NCBI GenBank assembly: GCA_918807975.1
Contig: OU964934.1
Span: forward strand, 11,656,001 to 11,720,000
Length of the DNA: 64,000 nucleotides
Source: Aplidium turbinatum
Lineage: Eukaryota; Chordata; Ascidiacea; Aplousobranchia; Polyclinidae
Direction: 5' to 3'
The notes under the pieces are model-generated. The model did no database searches. It saw only the letters and a list, made by a program, of their open reading frames with translations, and was not told where the DNA came from. Below are positions 1 through 10,965 of the stretch, in pieces (the first letter of the stretch is position 1; each line of letters opens with the position of its first letter). A program made the position numbers and the translations under genes.

Positions 1-1622
1 GACTTGGCTGATGCCTACAATCAGATTCGACTTGGTCCTGACAGTCGAAAACGACTCGGATTAAGCACTCACCGTGGCGTACTTTTACAAAATGTTTTAC
101 CTTTTAGCATATCTTCTGCTCCAGGTTATTTTCAGAAGATCATGGACGACCTTACAGCCGACCTTCCAGGGGTCGCAGTCTACCTAGACGACATTCTTGT
201 CAGTGGCACTACTGCTGAAGTGCATCTCCAGAATCTTAGACGGCTCCTCGATCGACTTCACTCAAAAGGCCTGAGGTGTAGGAAAGACAAGTGTAAGTTT
301 GCACAACCTCAGGTAGAGTATCTCGGACACATTTTGTCCAGGCAGGGCATCTCCAAAGGTCCTAAGGTAAACGCCATACTGGAGATGTCTGCCCCCACTG
401 ACGTATCTTCTCTTCGTTCATTTTTAGGTTCCTTACAATTTTACTCGAAGTTTCTACCGTTGAACACTTCTACTGTAGCAGAACCACTATACCATCTCAC
501 AAAAAAGGACATTCCTTGGAGATGGGGAAAACAAGAGGAAAACTCTTTTGTTCAGCTGAAGCATTATCTTTCTACTGATGAGGTTCTTACACATTTCAAT
601 GCGTCACTTCCGGTAGGTATCGCATGTGATGCTTCTAGTGTGGGCATCGGTGCTACTTTGTTTCACCGTTACCCAGATGGCACAGAACGGCCTATAGCAA
701 ACGTTTCAAAGATATTAACAGCTTCGCAGAGAAACTATAGCCAAATCCAAAAAGAGGCTTTGTCGATAATTTTTGCGCTAAAGAAATTCTATCAATATCT
801 TTTTGGTAGATCATTCATTTTGGTCACAGATCATAAACCATTGCTTAGTCTTTTTGGCCCGACCAAATCGACACCTTCTTTGGCAGCAAATCGTTTGGCT
901 CGTTGGGCACTCTTTTTGTCGCAATTTATATACACTATTTAGTACAGGAAGACGAAGAATCATCAAAACGTTGATGCTTTGAGTCGCTTACCAGCAGGAA
1001 GGGATAAAGTATTCGATGAAGAGGAAAGTGGGGATGACATTGATATCGTCTGCGCTATCGATGCTTTGGATTTGCAGGTCCAGACCCCAAATGCCGCCTC
1101 ACTGCGTAAAGAATCTTCTAAAGATCCTACCATTTCCACGGTAATGCGTTTCATTCATGAAGGATGGCCGGCCAAGTCTTCTCCACAAGACCCGGTCGAA
1201 CCGTTTCGTAAGTACGCAGACTCTCTTTCTACTTGTTACGGATGTCTACTTTACGGTTCCAGAGTGGTCATCCCGTCCAAACTTCGTCCTTCCGTCCTTC
1301 AATTGCATCATGAGGGACATTTCGGCATTGAGAGAATGAAGCAGTTGGCAAGAACGTCCGTCTACTGGCCAAACATCGATCGAGACATAACGGAACTTTG
1401 TTACAAGTGCAGTACCTGTGGCGAATATCAACCGCAATCTAAAACCCAGGTCCAATCATGGACGGTTCCAGAAGCACCGTGTAGTCGCTTACACATAGAT
1501 CATGCGGTAGAATTCATGGGTTACCATTGGTTACTCAGCATTGATGCTTTTTCTAAATACCCATGTATTCATGCTACTACTTCCTTATCGTCAACAACTA
1601 GCCTACTATCAACCTACTAGAA

Positions 1623-2047
1623 AGAAAGCCATTTGTACGCGCTGCACAAGACCTTCTGGCAGCCTCTGGTGGAAGCCCTAGCAAACAGTGGTGCCACGCG
1701 GCGTGGTGTGAACAATGGTTAAGCAGCACGTCCCCACTTCGCCAAGTATTCAGATCCCCGTCCGAAAACCAGCTGGGTCATGGCCTCTCTAGACTTGCCT
1801 CATCAAGGCGTAACCGTTTGCTCACTGGTGTTGGACGCTATGGTGCAGACATGTTGCGCTGGGGCTTGGCAGAGAGTGCTGCTTGTGAGTGTGGCAAAAT
1901 GCAGACGGCAGCCCACATTATCAAGGATTGCCGGCTATATAGACCACCCCATGGTATGGAAGGCCTAATTTCCATCGATGACGACACCAGGCAGTGGCTA
2001 ACCAACGGATGCCCTGACATATAGCGACAATACGAGAGAAGAAGAAG
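1623..2047 (+). mobile_element. 5'-truncated LINE inserted in the gypsy integrase region
   Basis: The segment encodes the end of a non-LTR retrotransposon ORF2. It reads RLLTGVGRYGADMLRWGL, then a C-C-H-C knuckle (CECGKMQTAAHIIKDC), and stops at about 2022. The 3' end is a GAA-rich tail. A 12-bp word AACCTACTAGAA occurs on both sides, at 1611-1622 and 2048-2059, as expected for a target-site duplication made by target-primed reverse transcription. Only about 425 bp are present, so the copy is strongly 5'-truncated. The knuckle and the GAA tail recall I/Nimb/Jockey-like LINEs; the exact clade is uncertain. The insertion is younger than the gypsy copy it disrupts. Confidence 0.85.
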
Positions 2048-2866
2048 AACCTACTAGAAGAAGATTTTGCTCATTTCGGCTATCCCCATACTATAGTTAC
2101 CGATAATGCTACTACTTTTAAATCCACAAAATTTCAAACTTTCTGTAAGGAGAGGGGTATGGTACACATCACGGGTGTCCCTTACCATCCGGAAACCAAT
2201 GGAGTGGCGGAGCGCCTCGTACGTACGTTCAAGCAAGCACTTCGCAAATCTGCCCTACCCCCGAAGCAGGCCGTCTTGGAATTCCTACAGCAGTATCGAC
2301 GCACGCCAACTCCGAGTGGCTACTCTCCAAGCCAATTACTCAACAATCGTCAGATTCGAACCAAGATCGACACGCTTCTCCCCACACCGTCTCAAGTGGT
2401 ACCCCGACGAAACCCTCACATCACGGACGCCTCCGAAGGTACAAAACCACATTTCAAACCGGGAGATCCCTGTTACGCGCTATCTTTCACTCCACGACGG
2501 AGCCAGGATCCTCGTTGGGTTCCAGCCGAGGTGATTAAGCGACAGGGTAGCCGAATCTTCCTGGTACGTCTGCTGCCGCATGGTCCGACGTGGAGGCGCC
2601 ATATGGACCAACTGCAACCTCGCTATGCATCATCGAAGGACCAGGAGCCGGGAGAAACTCCTGCACCAACAGTCGACTCCTCCCCTGTCTCCACCTCAGC
2701 TCGAACGGATTCGGACGACACACCGACTGTACCGAAATTCGGGCCACACAACCCACGAAGGTCGAGCCGTCGCCGCAGACCTCCGGCTCGTTTCCGAATT
2801 TGAGTTTTATTGTTTAATTCGGTGTCTTGTTCATTTTTTCTTTGTGTATAAAAATTATCGGGGAGG

Positions 2867-3177
2867 TGTTATAGTCGTCATTTTATTTACGTTGAATATA
2901 TGTAACTCGTGACCAGCGTCACTATACATAATCACCGTTCAGCGTTTTCTGGTACAGACGTTGGAATTGATTACCAGCACCGCACTGCGCGTGTAATCAA
3001 TTGAGCGTGCTGTACCACGTTCCTTAGTTGATTGTTTTGCGTTCTTTCTTGATATATATTGAGTTGTTTTTGTGCACATAAGTGAGTAAGTACAAGAGGT
3101 AAATGGTTTTCTCACTTGATTGGCTATCGCTACAATTATTATTGTTTATTTTATATTAAACGTCTGGAAATACAACA
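2867..3177 (+). repeat. 3' LTR of the gypsy element
   Basis: This 311-bp segment starts with TGTTATAG just after a purine-rich tract and ends with TACAACA, giving the short inverted ends (TGTT...AACA) usual for LTRs. Its position directly after the integrase C-terminus supports the call. The 5' LTR lies outside the window, so neither LTR-LTR divergence nor the target duplication can be read. Confidence 0.72.
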
Positions 3178-3460
3178 CTTTGATACAGACGTTGGCGATT
3201 ATGATCTTCCAAACTTCTGTCATTTGACATGAGTGTAAAATGATTAGTTGTGATTATGACCCATTGATCCGTTTTTGCCGATTCCAGAACTGTCTTGACT
3301 CCAAACGTAAACCACAATCCAACTTATAGCCTATTACCTTCTGTTAATCCCTGTCATGAAAAGAAAAGTGGCCTATAAGCTTGTTTTATAATAAAAAAAT
3401 AACTGCTAGAAAAATAAACCGTAGAAATACGGTACGGTAGGCTACAGTACATAAAAGTAG
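3178..3460. other. Intergenic, nothing recognised
   Basis: AT-rich sequence between the LTR and the hAT MITE. No coding signal or repeat end was seen. Confidence 0.5.
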
Positions 3461-3468
3461 GTAACAAC

Positions 3469-3838
3469 CAGGCGAGGATTTATGGGGGGTGGGGCCGGCC
3501 CCCCCCCCCCCCCGAAACTTTGTGAGGAATTGTTAAAATTGTATGTTTCCGCATCAAATGGTTTGATATGCTTCTAAACAGCTGATATTAGTCCCACCAT
3601 AGCTACCTAAAGATACGGCTTGATTTTTCACATTTTGCAGAAATTTCCAGATTTTGCCAAGTTTGGGTGAATGTTTAAATAAATTTTTCTAAAAATTACA
3701 TTTTTACGCTTTCTCTACTCTTTTCCCCAGATGACACAGTAGGTTTTAACATCCTCAGATATTGAAAACAAAAACAATTTGATTTCGAAGAGTCCGATTT
3801 TCTGGCCGCCTCCAAAAAAACTCCTAAATCCGCGCCTG
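3469..3838. mobile_element. Non-autonomous hAT MITE with 8-bp TSD
   Basis: The 370-bp element has terminal inverted repeats (left CAGGCGAGGATTTATGG; right end, read inward, CAGGCGCGGATTTAGGAG) and is flanked by an exact 8-bp duplication GTAACAAC at 3461-3468 and 3839-3846. The CAG start and 8-bp duplication are hAT hallmarks. A C-run lies just inside the left end. There is no coding capacity. Confidence 0.85.
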
Positions 3839-4305
3839 GTAACAACTGCACCTAAGTAGCCTACGGCGTAGGCCCAGGCCTAAATATTTTTACCGGTACG
3901 CTAAAAGTAGCCTTTCAACTGGCAAAAACAATTAGATTCCGGTTCATGTTTTTGCCAAGAATTTCAGACTAGAAGGGCAGTAGCCTATATGGGGCTCCAC
4001 TCCAGCCGAAAAACGACACTCCTAAATGGTAGCCCCTTTAACATGACATAATTCTGCCACAGCCAATGGTATCTCGAACTATAAATCTATAAACATGAAA
4101 TCTCGAACAATCATATTAAGCTACGTTTTCCTTGACGTGGAAAAGCAGATGATACAAAGCAAAGTTAGTGATGGACTCGGTAGCCACTTTAACAAGTCGA
4201 AATTGGACTCTCCGTCAACTGCTTGCCTGAGAGTTAAGGCTAAAAAGTAGTCATTTTGGTGTTATAGGTTCGATTCACACCATTACCATTAGGTCTTTTT
4301 TCAAC

Positions 4306-4462
4306 AAAACTTCAACAATCGGAAACTTCACTCTGTCAATCTCGGTGACCGGGCCTGCGTCAGTGATTCAAAGCCTCTACAAGTGTGCGAAACCGCCAGG
4401 ATTAAGCTCCGCAAGAAGCTTTCCATGTCCGAGAATAAAGATTCAATCAATCAATCAATAAA
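4306..4462 (+). repeat. Dispersed repeat family A, copy 1 (LINE 3' end-like)
   Basis: This copy shares a block (CACTCTGTCAATCTCGGTGA and the sequence after it) with copies near 5000-5195, 36790-36985, 58418-58592 and, reversed, 60064-60330. It ends in a (TCAA)n tract, here about 4443-4460. Tail plus variable 5' ends fit a 5'-truncated non-LTR element. I do not recognise the clade. Confidence 0.6.
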
Positions 4463-4964
4463 GTTGAAAATTAGAATTAACTCTATGGCTGAGTGCTAGT
4501 AGCCTAAAAGGGTCACAGTTGCACGGTAGCCTCTTATAACATGTTCTGATCGCCTGATTGGTTGGGGTGTCATTGGGGTCAGGCAGAACTTTTTCATGTT
4601 CAATTGGCTTCCCTCCTAAATAGCCTACCGTACTCCGCTCCTAACTCCGGCTCCTATATGTAGGCTACGGTACAACTCTGGCGCACACGCATAGTTTTTG
4701 TGTTTCTTTCATCAGGAGTTGCTGTTGATCAACATAAATCCTCTTCCGCTTATTCTTGGGAGGTTTTTGAGCAATCGCGCAAAAATTTAGGATGGTAGAG
4801 ACGAGCGTACTTTCTATTTCATCAAAATGGAAGGGTGGTGGTAGCCTACTGTCTATTCCTAACAAAAAGGAAAGAAGCAGCAGTTCCTTCCTTCATCTCT
4901 CACTTGGTCAGTTGGTTGAAAGCTTGACTTTATTCACAATCAGGCGGCGCTGATTTGGTTTTCG

Positions 4965-5195
4965 GATTGTACGCTTGAGCAACGAATTTTTAGGACTGCT
5001 CTCCATTCAGCGCATCAAGTGGGTGGAATAATTCACAGACAACAAATCAAGCAGATGCTTTACTCCACCAATCTCAGGAACCGTTTCTGCGTCAGAGAAA
5101 AGTGGTCCAAAGCCTCTTCAAGTATGCAAAACTGCCAGAAATGATCTTTCAGAGGCTTTCTCAGCCTGAGGATAAAGATTCAAATCAACCAATCC
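4965..5195 (+). repeat. Dispersed repeat family A, copy 2
   Basis: Longer copy of the same family. It starts further 5', including the CTCTCCATTCAGCG block also seen at about 36830, 58435 and (reversed) 60255, and ends in a degenerate TCAA tail. It is more diverged than copies 1 and 5. Confidence 0.55.
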
Positions 5196-5199
5196 CTCA

Positions 5200-6808
5200 G
5201 GCTGGTTGTATTAGTTTTGGGCTGGTTCTAGAGAAGTCTTTGTCTTTGACAATACTGTAACTTACCTGAAGATGCACATTCCAAACCTGAAGAAGAATTC
5301 TGAAGATATACAATGTGTGTTGACCCTGGTATCAGATCACAGGTAAAAACAAGCAATCTACGTAATCACAAATTTAACTGATCTATTTATTCCTCTTTTG
5401 CATTCACGCCAATTCTATTCTGTGTCACTTTTCTCATGTGCTACTTTTCTGAAAATCCATACAATCAGTCAAACGACATTTTCCGTTTTTCCGCCAAATT
5501 ATCAGGCCCTAAATAAAATAAAGCTGATAGAGTCAAGAGATGTCAAAAACAGGTAAATGATAATCATGAAATGAGACATAGTGGACCACTGCCCACTGGA
5601 CCAGGATTGCAGGCTGGTAAAATTGGCTGGCTACTGGGTTAATGGGGTGTTTTTTTTTAATGTGCTGCCTCTGAGTTTTGACAATAAAATAAACTCCTGG
5701 TCAACTTAAAAAGCGATTTTGTATCATACCGGTAGGCCTACCCTGTTTTCAGTCTAGTTTTTTCCAAAAAGTATTTTAGCCTTAGTTCAGCCAGAACAAC
5801 TACATTCTTAATCGATGTTTTTAATTAAAGTTTTCACTACCATCTACTTAATTTTTTGAGGTGTTAGTAAGGTAGAACTGAGTAGCCATGCCCATGTCTA
5901 TTGCAGGCCTCAACTCCCAGACTTGCCATCACAACTATGGCCGCCGAGAAGTTGTTAAATGGCCTAGAAAGTACCGGGCCGGTAGGCCATGTTTGGGAGC
6001 CGGCTTTCACAAGCCAACATTTTTCCACTTTGTTGGTATTTTAAACTTTTTTCTTCACTTGCGTTTGTTCGTAGAATGTCCTTCTCTTCCCTCGCATTCG
6101 CAATTTTTTCATAAACAAGGCAAAGTGACAAGAAATATTGCTGATAAAAGGTTGGCAAAAACACTAAGCATCAATCTAAAAAACCTTTAAGGTTAACTCT
6201 ACACTTACTTCGGAAGCAGTACACATAAATGCAGATGTGTTTCATGGCCTTCCTTACATTGTTACCTGAATGAACGCAAAAACACAATATTAATTAACAG
6301 ATTTTTAAAACACAGGTTTTTATTTGGGCTGCCGAGCGCGAGAATTTGGCTGCCGAGAAAGAGCTCTGGTAGGCCATGCTTGGTTACTGGAAAAATAAAA
6401 GAGCAAAGGCCTGCTATTGCTTAATTTGCAGAGTAAAAGCCTACACCTAAATGTAGGTATATTTAAATTGGCTATTGCACAGACAAGCTATAAGCTTACC
6501 ACAACAAGGCAAGATTTTTTGGATCAGATGTAATTGTCTAACTTGTAAATTTTGTAATTTATTAAACATGTTGGTCTACCAGAAAGTTAGTCAAAAAATA
6601 TAGTATAGGATAAAGCCTTGCACAACGTATAGCTTGTGAAGCTTTAGAAAGTAGTTGAGACATTGCAGCAGCATAAGTTAAAAGTGATAATGCTTCTGCA
6701 ACTTATTTATCATTTGTCAGTTAAACATTTTGGTATAGGCCTCATTCGCATTTCTACCTTAGGATATAGCATTTTTGTTCTGATATAAAAAGAACTTTGT
6801 TTTGAAGT
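5200..6808. other. Intergenic, no gene seen
   Basis: AT-rich DNA with scattered TAGGCC/GTAGCC words. The longest open frame (5888-6190) has no recognisable domain or coding-like composition. Two partly similar stretches with GCCGAGAA words (about 5938-6000 and 6330-6385) may be fragments of one repeat. Confidence 0.4.
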
Positions 6809-6964
6809 TTGTGAGAAGGCAGTGGCTATTTGACCGGCGCCGGTCTTTGAATCTGAAACACTATTTGACCGTCATTACGTCATTGTCCAGTCACTTTTTT
6901 TCTTTTTCTCTTTCAAAGCAAAAGATGAGAAGCGCGCGTATAAGTTCTGAATCCAACCATTTTA

Positions 6965-7045
6965 TTCAACTCGTTATGTGGCGCGTGTGGTACGTCGCCG
7001 CTTCCTATTCTAGAGGGACTGAGTTCGATACTACCCAGAAGCGTT
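6965..7045 (+). other. tRNA-Arg-like segment, left arm of foldback element
   Basis: The stretch beginning TGGCGCGTGTGG and running to GAGTTCGATACTACCC has A-box and B-box spacing like a tRNA gene. The arms do not pair into a convincing cloverleaf, so this is called a tRNA-derived relic, not a functional tRNA. Confidence 0.5.
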
Positions 7046-7484
7046 CTTTTTTTTTAACTAAATTTTGACCCAAAGTGCATTTTGTTGAGAGCAAAAATGT
7101 ATTGCTTCGTTCGGCAAACACGGTCACATCAATCAATCATTTTATTTTTCGTCATTAACGCGTCCGGGACGAAAAAGATACTAACTACAAAAATCGATAT
7201 AGACCTCCCAGCACGTTAATGAACGGGAAGACGTGGCAAAACCTTGAAAAGTTTAAAACGTGCCTGAAGTGAAAAATTATGTAGGCTATATACCGTATCA
7301 GTAGTTAGCACGGCCACAATCGGAAAATTACCCAGAGAAAATTCTCAAATTCCAGCAAATTAAAAAAACTCTAACTTTATTACTCACATTTGAAAAGACA
7401 TAAAAAATAATTAAAAACTGACTACAAAAATGCACTTCGTGTCAAAATTTAGTTAAAAAAAAATAAATAAACAAAAAGAACGCT

Positions 7485-7555
7485 CCCGGGTAGTATCGAA
7501 CTCAGTCTCTCTAGAGTCGGAGGCGGCGACGTATCGCATGCGCCACGTTACGAGT
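7485..7555 (-). other. tRNA-Arg-like segment, right arm of foldback element
   Basis: Inverted counterpart of the left-arm segment. On the minus strand it reads TGGCGCATGCGATACG and then GAGTTCGATACTACCC. Its A box is closer to a tRNA-Arg consensus than the left copy. Confidence 0.5.
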
Positions 7556-7714
7556 TGAGTGAGATGGTTGGATTTAGAACTTATATGCGCTTCTCGTCTT
7601 TTGCTTTGAAAAAGAAAAAGAAAAAAGTGACTTGTATAGTGACGTCATGATCGGTCAAATAGTGTTTCAGATTCAAAGACCGGCGCCGGTCAAATAGCCA
7701 CTGCCTTGTGAGAA

Positions 7715-8460
7715 ACAGAATAATCACAATTTTATTGTTTTAAGTGATTGTCAGTATTAAATTAGGGGGGTGCTTAAAAATTGTTTTTGTGTGAGTACAT
7801 CTGAAAAGTATGCTACAGGTCATCAGATAACACACTAAAAAAGTATTATGTGAAAATATTAAAGTTACCCCCCCCCCCAAGTGCAAAGTGAAAAATTTGG
7901 GGGGCGCGCCTAAAAAATCGAGATTTTTCAAGATATTTCTTGAATTACTTATCACAAACACTTCACATTAGTACCAAATGATGCCCAAATTTGATTGCTT
8001 GTACATAATTAAACTTTGGACATAACTAAACTTCTTCATGATATAGTTTTAACAAAAAAGTGTCATTTTAGCATAAAAATTTACATTTTTTCAAAATTTT
8101 CTCTGCATTATGCTTGATATGCACTTTAACAACATAGTATAACTACATTTAACCCTTGTTTAGGACTTCAGCAGTAATTGCAAATACAAAAAGCAGTTTT
8201 TGAAGCGCCAAAATCTAAGGAGTTATTACAATTACTGTACTGTATAAGAAATAGTAGTACGATTGAACGATTTGTGGGCCCCTCCTTATATGTTGTTAGA
8301 TTTATCAGGTGTCCGTTTGGGACCCTTTACTTTAGTTATAATATATATTTGAGCTTCATAGTGGCCAAAAATGAGGAGTTGAGTAGCCTATAGCTGCCCA
8401 AAATGAGGGTTTTTTCCTCATTTCAAAATGAAATGAGGAAAACTTGTACAAAGTAAAGCT
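7715..8460. other. Intergenic, no gene seen
   Basis: AT-rich stretch with a C-run (about 7866-7877) followed by a G-run (about 7903-7908). No repeat ends or coding signal could be assigned. Confidence 0.4.
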
Positions 8461-8463
8461 GCT

Positions 8464-9475
8464 GTGAGTAAAACTTCTACATTTGATCACATCCCACAGC
8501 ATCTGATGTATCACACTCATCCCTGCTTAATGTTTTACCGGAAGATTGTTGAAGTAGTTCAAAAGATGGATAACTGGATAATGAGCTGGGTTCAGAAAAA
8601 AGTTTATTCAAGTTTTTTAATCAATGCAACCATGCAGTATGATACAATTATTGAACAGTATCTTCATTGTATCTCGCGACTGATATCCCCTGATTTTGAT
8701 CATAAGCCTTGGAACTATTCAAAAATGTTTAGTGTCTTCATTGAACCTAAAAAGAACTTGGCTGTGTGATTAAAAATGGAGCGTTTTAATAGATTTGTGT
8801 AGGGTTGTATTGAGCATACAGGACGATGTTCATGCTTTCCTCCACAAATATGACCACATTACCAACACTCTAGTTTGTATTGTTAAATCGTTTGCAAATT
8901 TAGATTTTCTGAGTGTTTTTTGTGTTGTTGGAGCAATCATTGGCATTCATATAAGTCAACCTTACCTCAGTATCACTTATTTTGACCCTTTGGTTTACAG
9001 TGATTTGATCCAAACTATGCAAACACTGTACCATGGCTTGCAAACATGCAAAGCAGAAGATTTGATTGAATTGTCTTCACTAGCTTTAAATTTTGTCAGT
9101 ACTGAACGATTTGCACTTTTGTAATGCAATATATAATTGGCGAAAAGTATTGAACTGCAATCTTGCTCAAGAGTGCAAGAAAACCGAATTGTCCCCATTG
9201 TGCAAACTGTACTTCGTCGTATGGCGGATGATTTTTTAAAGCAGAGAGGAAACATTTTTGGCTTTGGAAACTTCGATGCAGAAAGGCTTTGGAAACTTCG
9301 ATGCAGAAAGTTGCTCAACAAAAAGCAAAAGATGGATGACTTGGAGTTTTTGAGAAAGTTTGGTGGTCCTTTTGCCAAGGAAGAAGATGTAGATAGTTTT
9401 CTCGCAAATGAACTTTCAGCAGAAACAAAAGCAACTGTGATGTACAGTCAAGTACGGAATGGCCCGTTTTGGTGA
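8464..9475 (+). pseudogene. Decayed unrecognised coding region, probably mobile-element derived
   Basis: Three consecutive open segments on the plus strand (about 8464-8769, 8795-9124 and 9137-9475) have protein-like composition and appear to belong to one former reading unit. The middle part is hydrophobic and Leu/Ile rich (for example GAIIGIHISQPYLS). The last part has a basic stretch and then the phrase FGGPFAKEEDVDSFL. A 25-bp tandem duplication sits near 9261-9310. I cannot assign a family. The setting between repeats and the decay suggest a transposon accessory or transposase-like ORF, not a host gene. Confidence 0.4.
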
Positions 9476-9662
9476 GTCCGATTCGGTGAGTCCGATTCGG
9501 TGAGTCCAATTCGGTGAGTCCGATTCCCTATTCAGTGATTTTTTGAATTTTTTTTTTTAAATTATTGGGTACCGTAGCCTAATTACCATTGCCCTTTTAG
9601 GGTTAGGAGTTAGGGTTAGGGGTTAGGAGTTAGGAGCTCACCGAATCAAACTCACCGAATAG
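9473..9662. repeat. Foldback repeat with tandem ends and telomere-like core
   Basis: The left part (about 9473-9528) is a roughly 14-bp tandem array of GGTGAGTCCGATTC. The right part (about 9637-9660) is its inverted counterpart, CTCACCGAATCAAACTCACC. Between them, at about 9597-9632, lie TTAGGG/TTAGGAG words resembling telomere repeats. It is probably a small MITE. Confidence 0.6.
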
Positions 9663-9860
9663 TAGCAGACCCGTCAAGTACATCTGAATAAAATACAATG
9701 GTTAACTAAATCTATAAACAGGAAAATACGAAAACTGCACATTACTTCTGACTAGCTCAAACTCAACGATAGGCTCCACGAGAATCAAAGGTAACTGCAT
9801 CAAAAGGTGTTAAACAGATCACATGATATTGTAGAAAGGCAAGGTGCGAAAAAACTAATT

Positions 9861-10525
9861 TTAAAATACAGAGAACAAGGAAGACGAGCCGCAAGCATAC
9901 AATTGTCTGTTCAAAAGTGGATTGTGATGTTTTATGTACAAGGCTTCCAAGATCTTAGTTTGATACTCAGACCTGCCTCTGGACATGATCTCAAATTGCT
10001 TGATAGAAACGTTGTTTTGACATTCTGTACATGAGAAAATGTGATCTTTAATTGCGCTTTTCTGTACAGAATTCAAATTGAGGTGTTCCCCAGCTCTAGT
10101 CGATAAATGTCTTGTTGACATACCGATGTATATGTCAGGCTTGCATCACGCAAACAACTGAATTTATAAACGACATTAGAACATAGAGCAAAGGGCGTAG
10201 GCGACTTCAGCTGGAAATATCTGCCTACTTTGAACGTTCTCTATATATACAGGGTAAATGTCACAATCAAATTTCTTTTTGACAATTTTAGCTAGATTTT
10301 TTGAAAATCTTACCGAATCTTTTCCCAAGAATGGTACATCAAAAAAGTTGCTAAAATCGTCTTCTTCGGGTTTATCTTTCGGTTTCGTATCCAAAAAAGC
10401 TTTTAATATTTTATCAAAAAAGTATGACGGGTATCCATTTAAATGTAGCATATTTTTCAACTTGTTAGTTTCATTGTGGAACAATAAGTCCGTCGAGCAA
10501 ACCAAACTGAAAATACAAAAATAAT
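9861..10525 (-). mobile_element. Penelope-like retroelement fragment (RT end plus GIY-YIG endonuclease)
   Basis: On the minus strand the upper part (about 10525-10180) matches the end of a Penelope-like reverse transcriptase: an NGYP phrase, then VPFLGKDSVRFSKNLAKI, then DIYPVYI. The lower part (about 10140-9861) matches a GIY-YIG endonuclease domain: TRHLSTRAGEHL, then EALYIKHHNPLLNRQ. The order RT then GIY-YIG is characteristic of the family. The fragment is 5'-truncated and broken. It ends about 440 bp before the RhoGAP start codon. Confidence 0.8.
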
Positions 10526-10571
10526 TGCATGAAACGGTTATATATATGCACAGCACCATAAATATAACCAC

Positions 10572-10965
10572 TTTTTAACTGTTAGCCTATAAAATTTTAA
10601 ACAAATCTTTTAGTTTTAAAAGCTTGTTGATTATAACAACAGTTTAAACTGCAATTGCAGTAGCCTATTGTGGAATAGGCCTAATAATTTGAAAAAAGAA
10701 GAACTTAAATTATTTAAGTAGGATGCAATGATTTTGTGGTGGCATGTAGCCTACTGTATATTATATCACCTGCAATAAAAAGTATAAATGAAATGTACCA
10801 GTACAAACCATTTTATTTCAATGTTTTGATAGTTACATAAAATTAGCTTAGTTTTGTGTAGTTCTCACACAATATGAATTTTTTATTGCCATGAAATACA
10901 TTTGTATCATCATATTTCTAGCTTATGACTTTGTGAACAGTAAGATGTACGGTATTTGATAAGCA
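10572..10965 (+). promoter_or_regulatory. Upstream region of the RhoGAP gene
   Basis: This AT-rich stretch separates the Penelope-like fragment from the RhoGAP start codon, so promoter and 5' UTR must lie here or further upstream through a noncoding exon. No core-promoter element is convincing. GTGAACAG at about 10934-10941 could be a splice acceptor for a 5' UTR exon, but this is only a possibility. Confidence 0.3.

Larger units (their letters stand above)
1..3177 (+). mobile_element. Fossil Ty3/gypsy LTR retrotransposon, 3' part with 3' LTR
   Basis: The window opens inside a pol region of Ty3/gypsy type, so the 5' part and 5' LTR are outside. Parts in order: reverse transcriptase (about 1-480, with the YLDD active-site box), RNase H (about 600-940), an integrase zinc finger of the H-H-C-C kind (about 1290-1430), the integrase core, which is interrupted by a LINE at 1623-2047 and resumes near 2060, and a basic integrase C-terminus ending near 2803. 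A purine-rich tract (about 2860-2866) precedes the 3' LTR at 2867-3177. The copy is broken: besides the inserted LINE there appear to be one or two further breaks. It is treated as a fossil of moderate age, since the domains are still easily read. Confidence 0.93.
6818..7705. mobile_element. Foldback element with about 260-bp inverted arms, 9-bp TSD and tRNA-like cores
   Basis: The ends are inverted copies starting GGCAGTGGCTATTTGACCGG. The similarity continues for roughly 260 bp on each side (about 6818-7080 and 7435-7705), around a unique centre. A 9-bp word TTGTGAGAA flanks both ends exactly (6809-6817 and 7706-7714). Long inverted repeats plus a 9-bp duplication match Mutator-like (MULE) foldback MITEs. 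Each arm carries a tRNA-like stretch with an A-box-like TGGCGCATGCG and a B-box-like GAGTTCGATAC, closest by eye to an arginine tRNA. No transposase is present. Confidence 0.82.
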
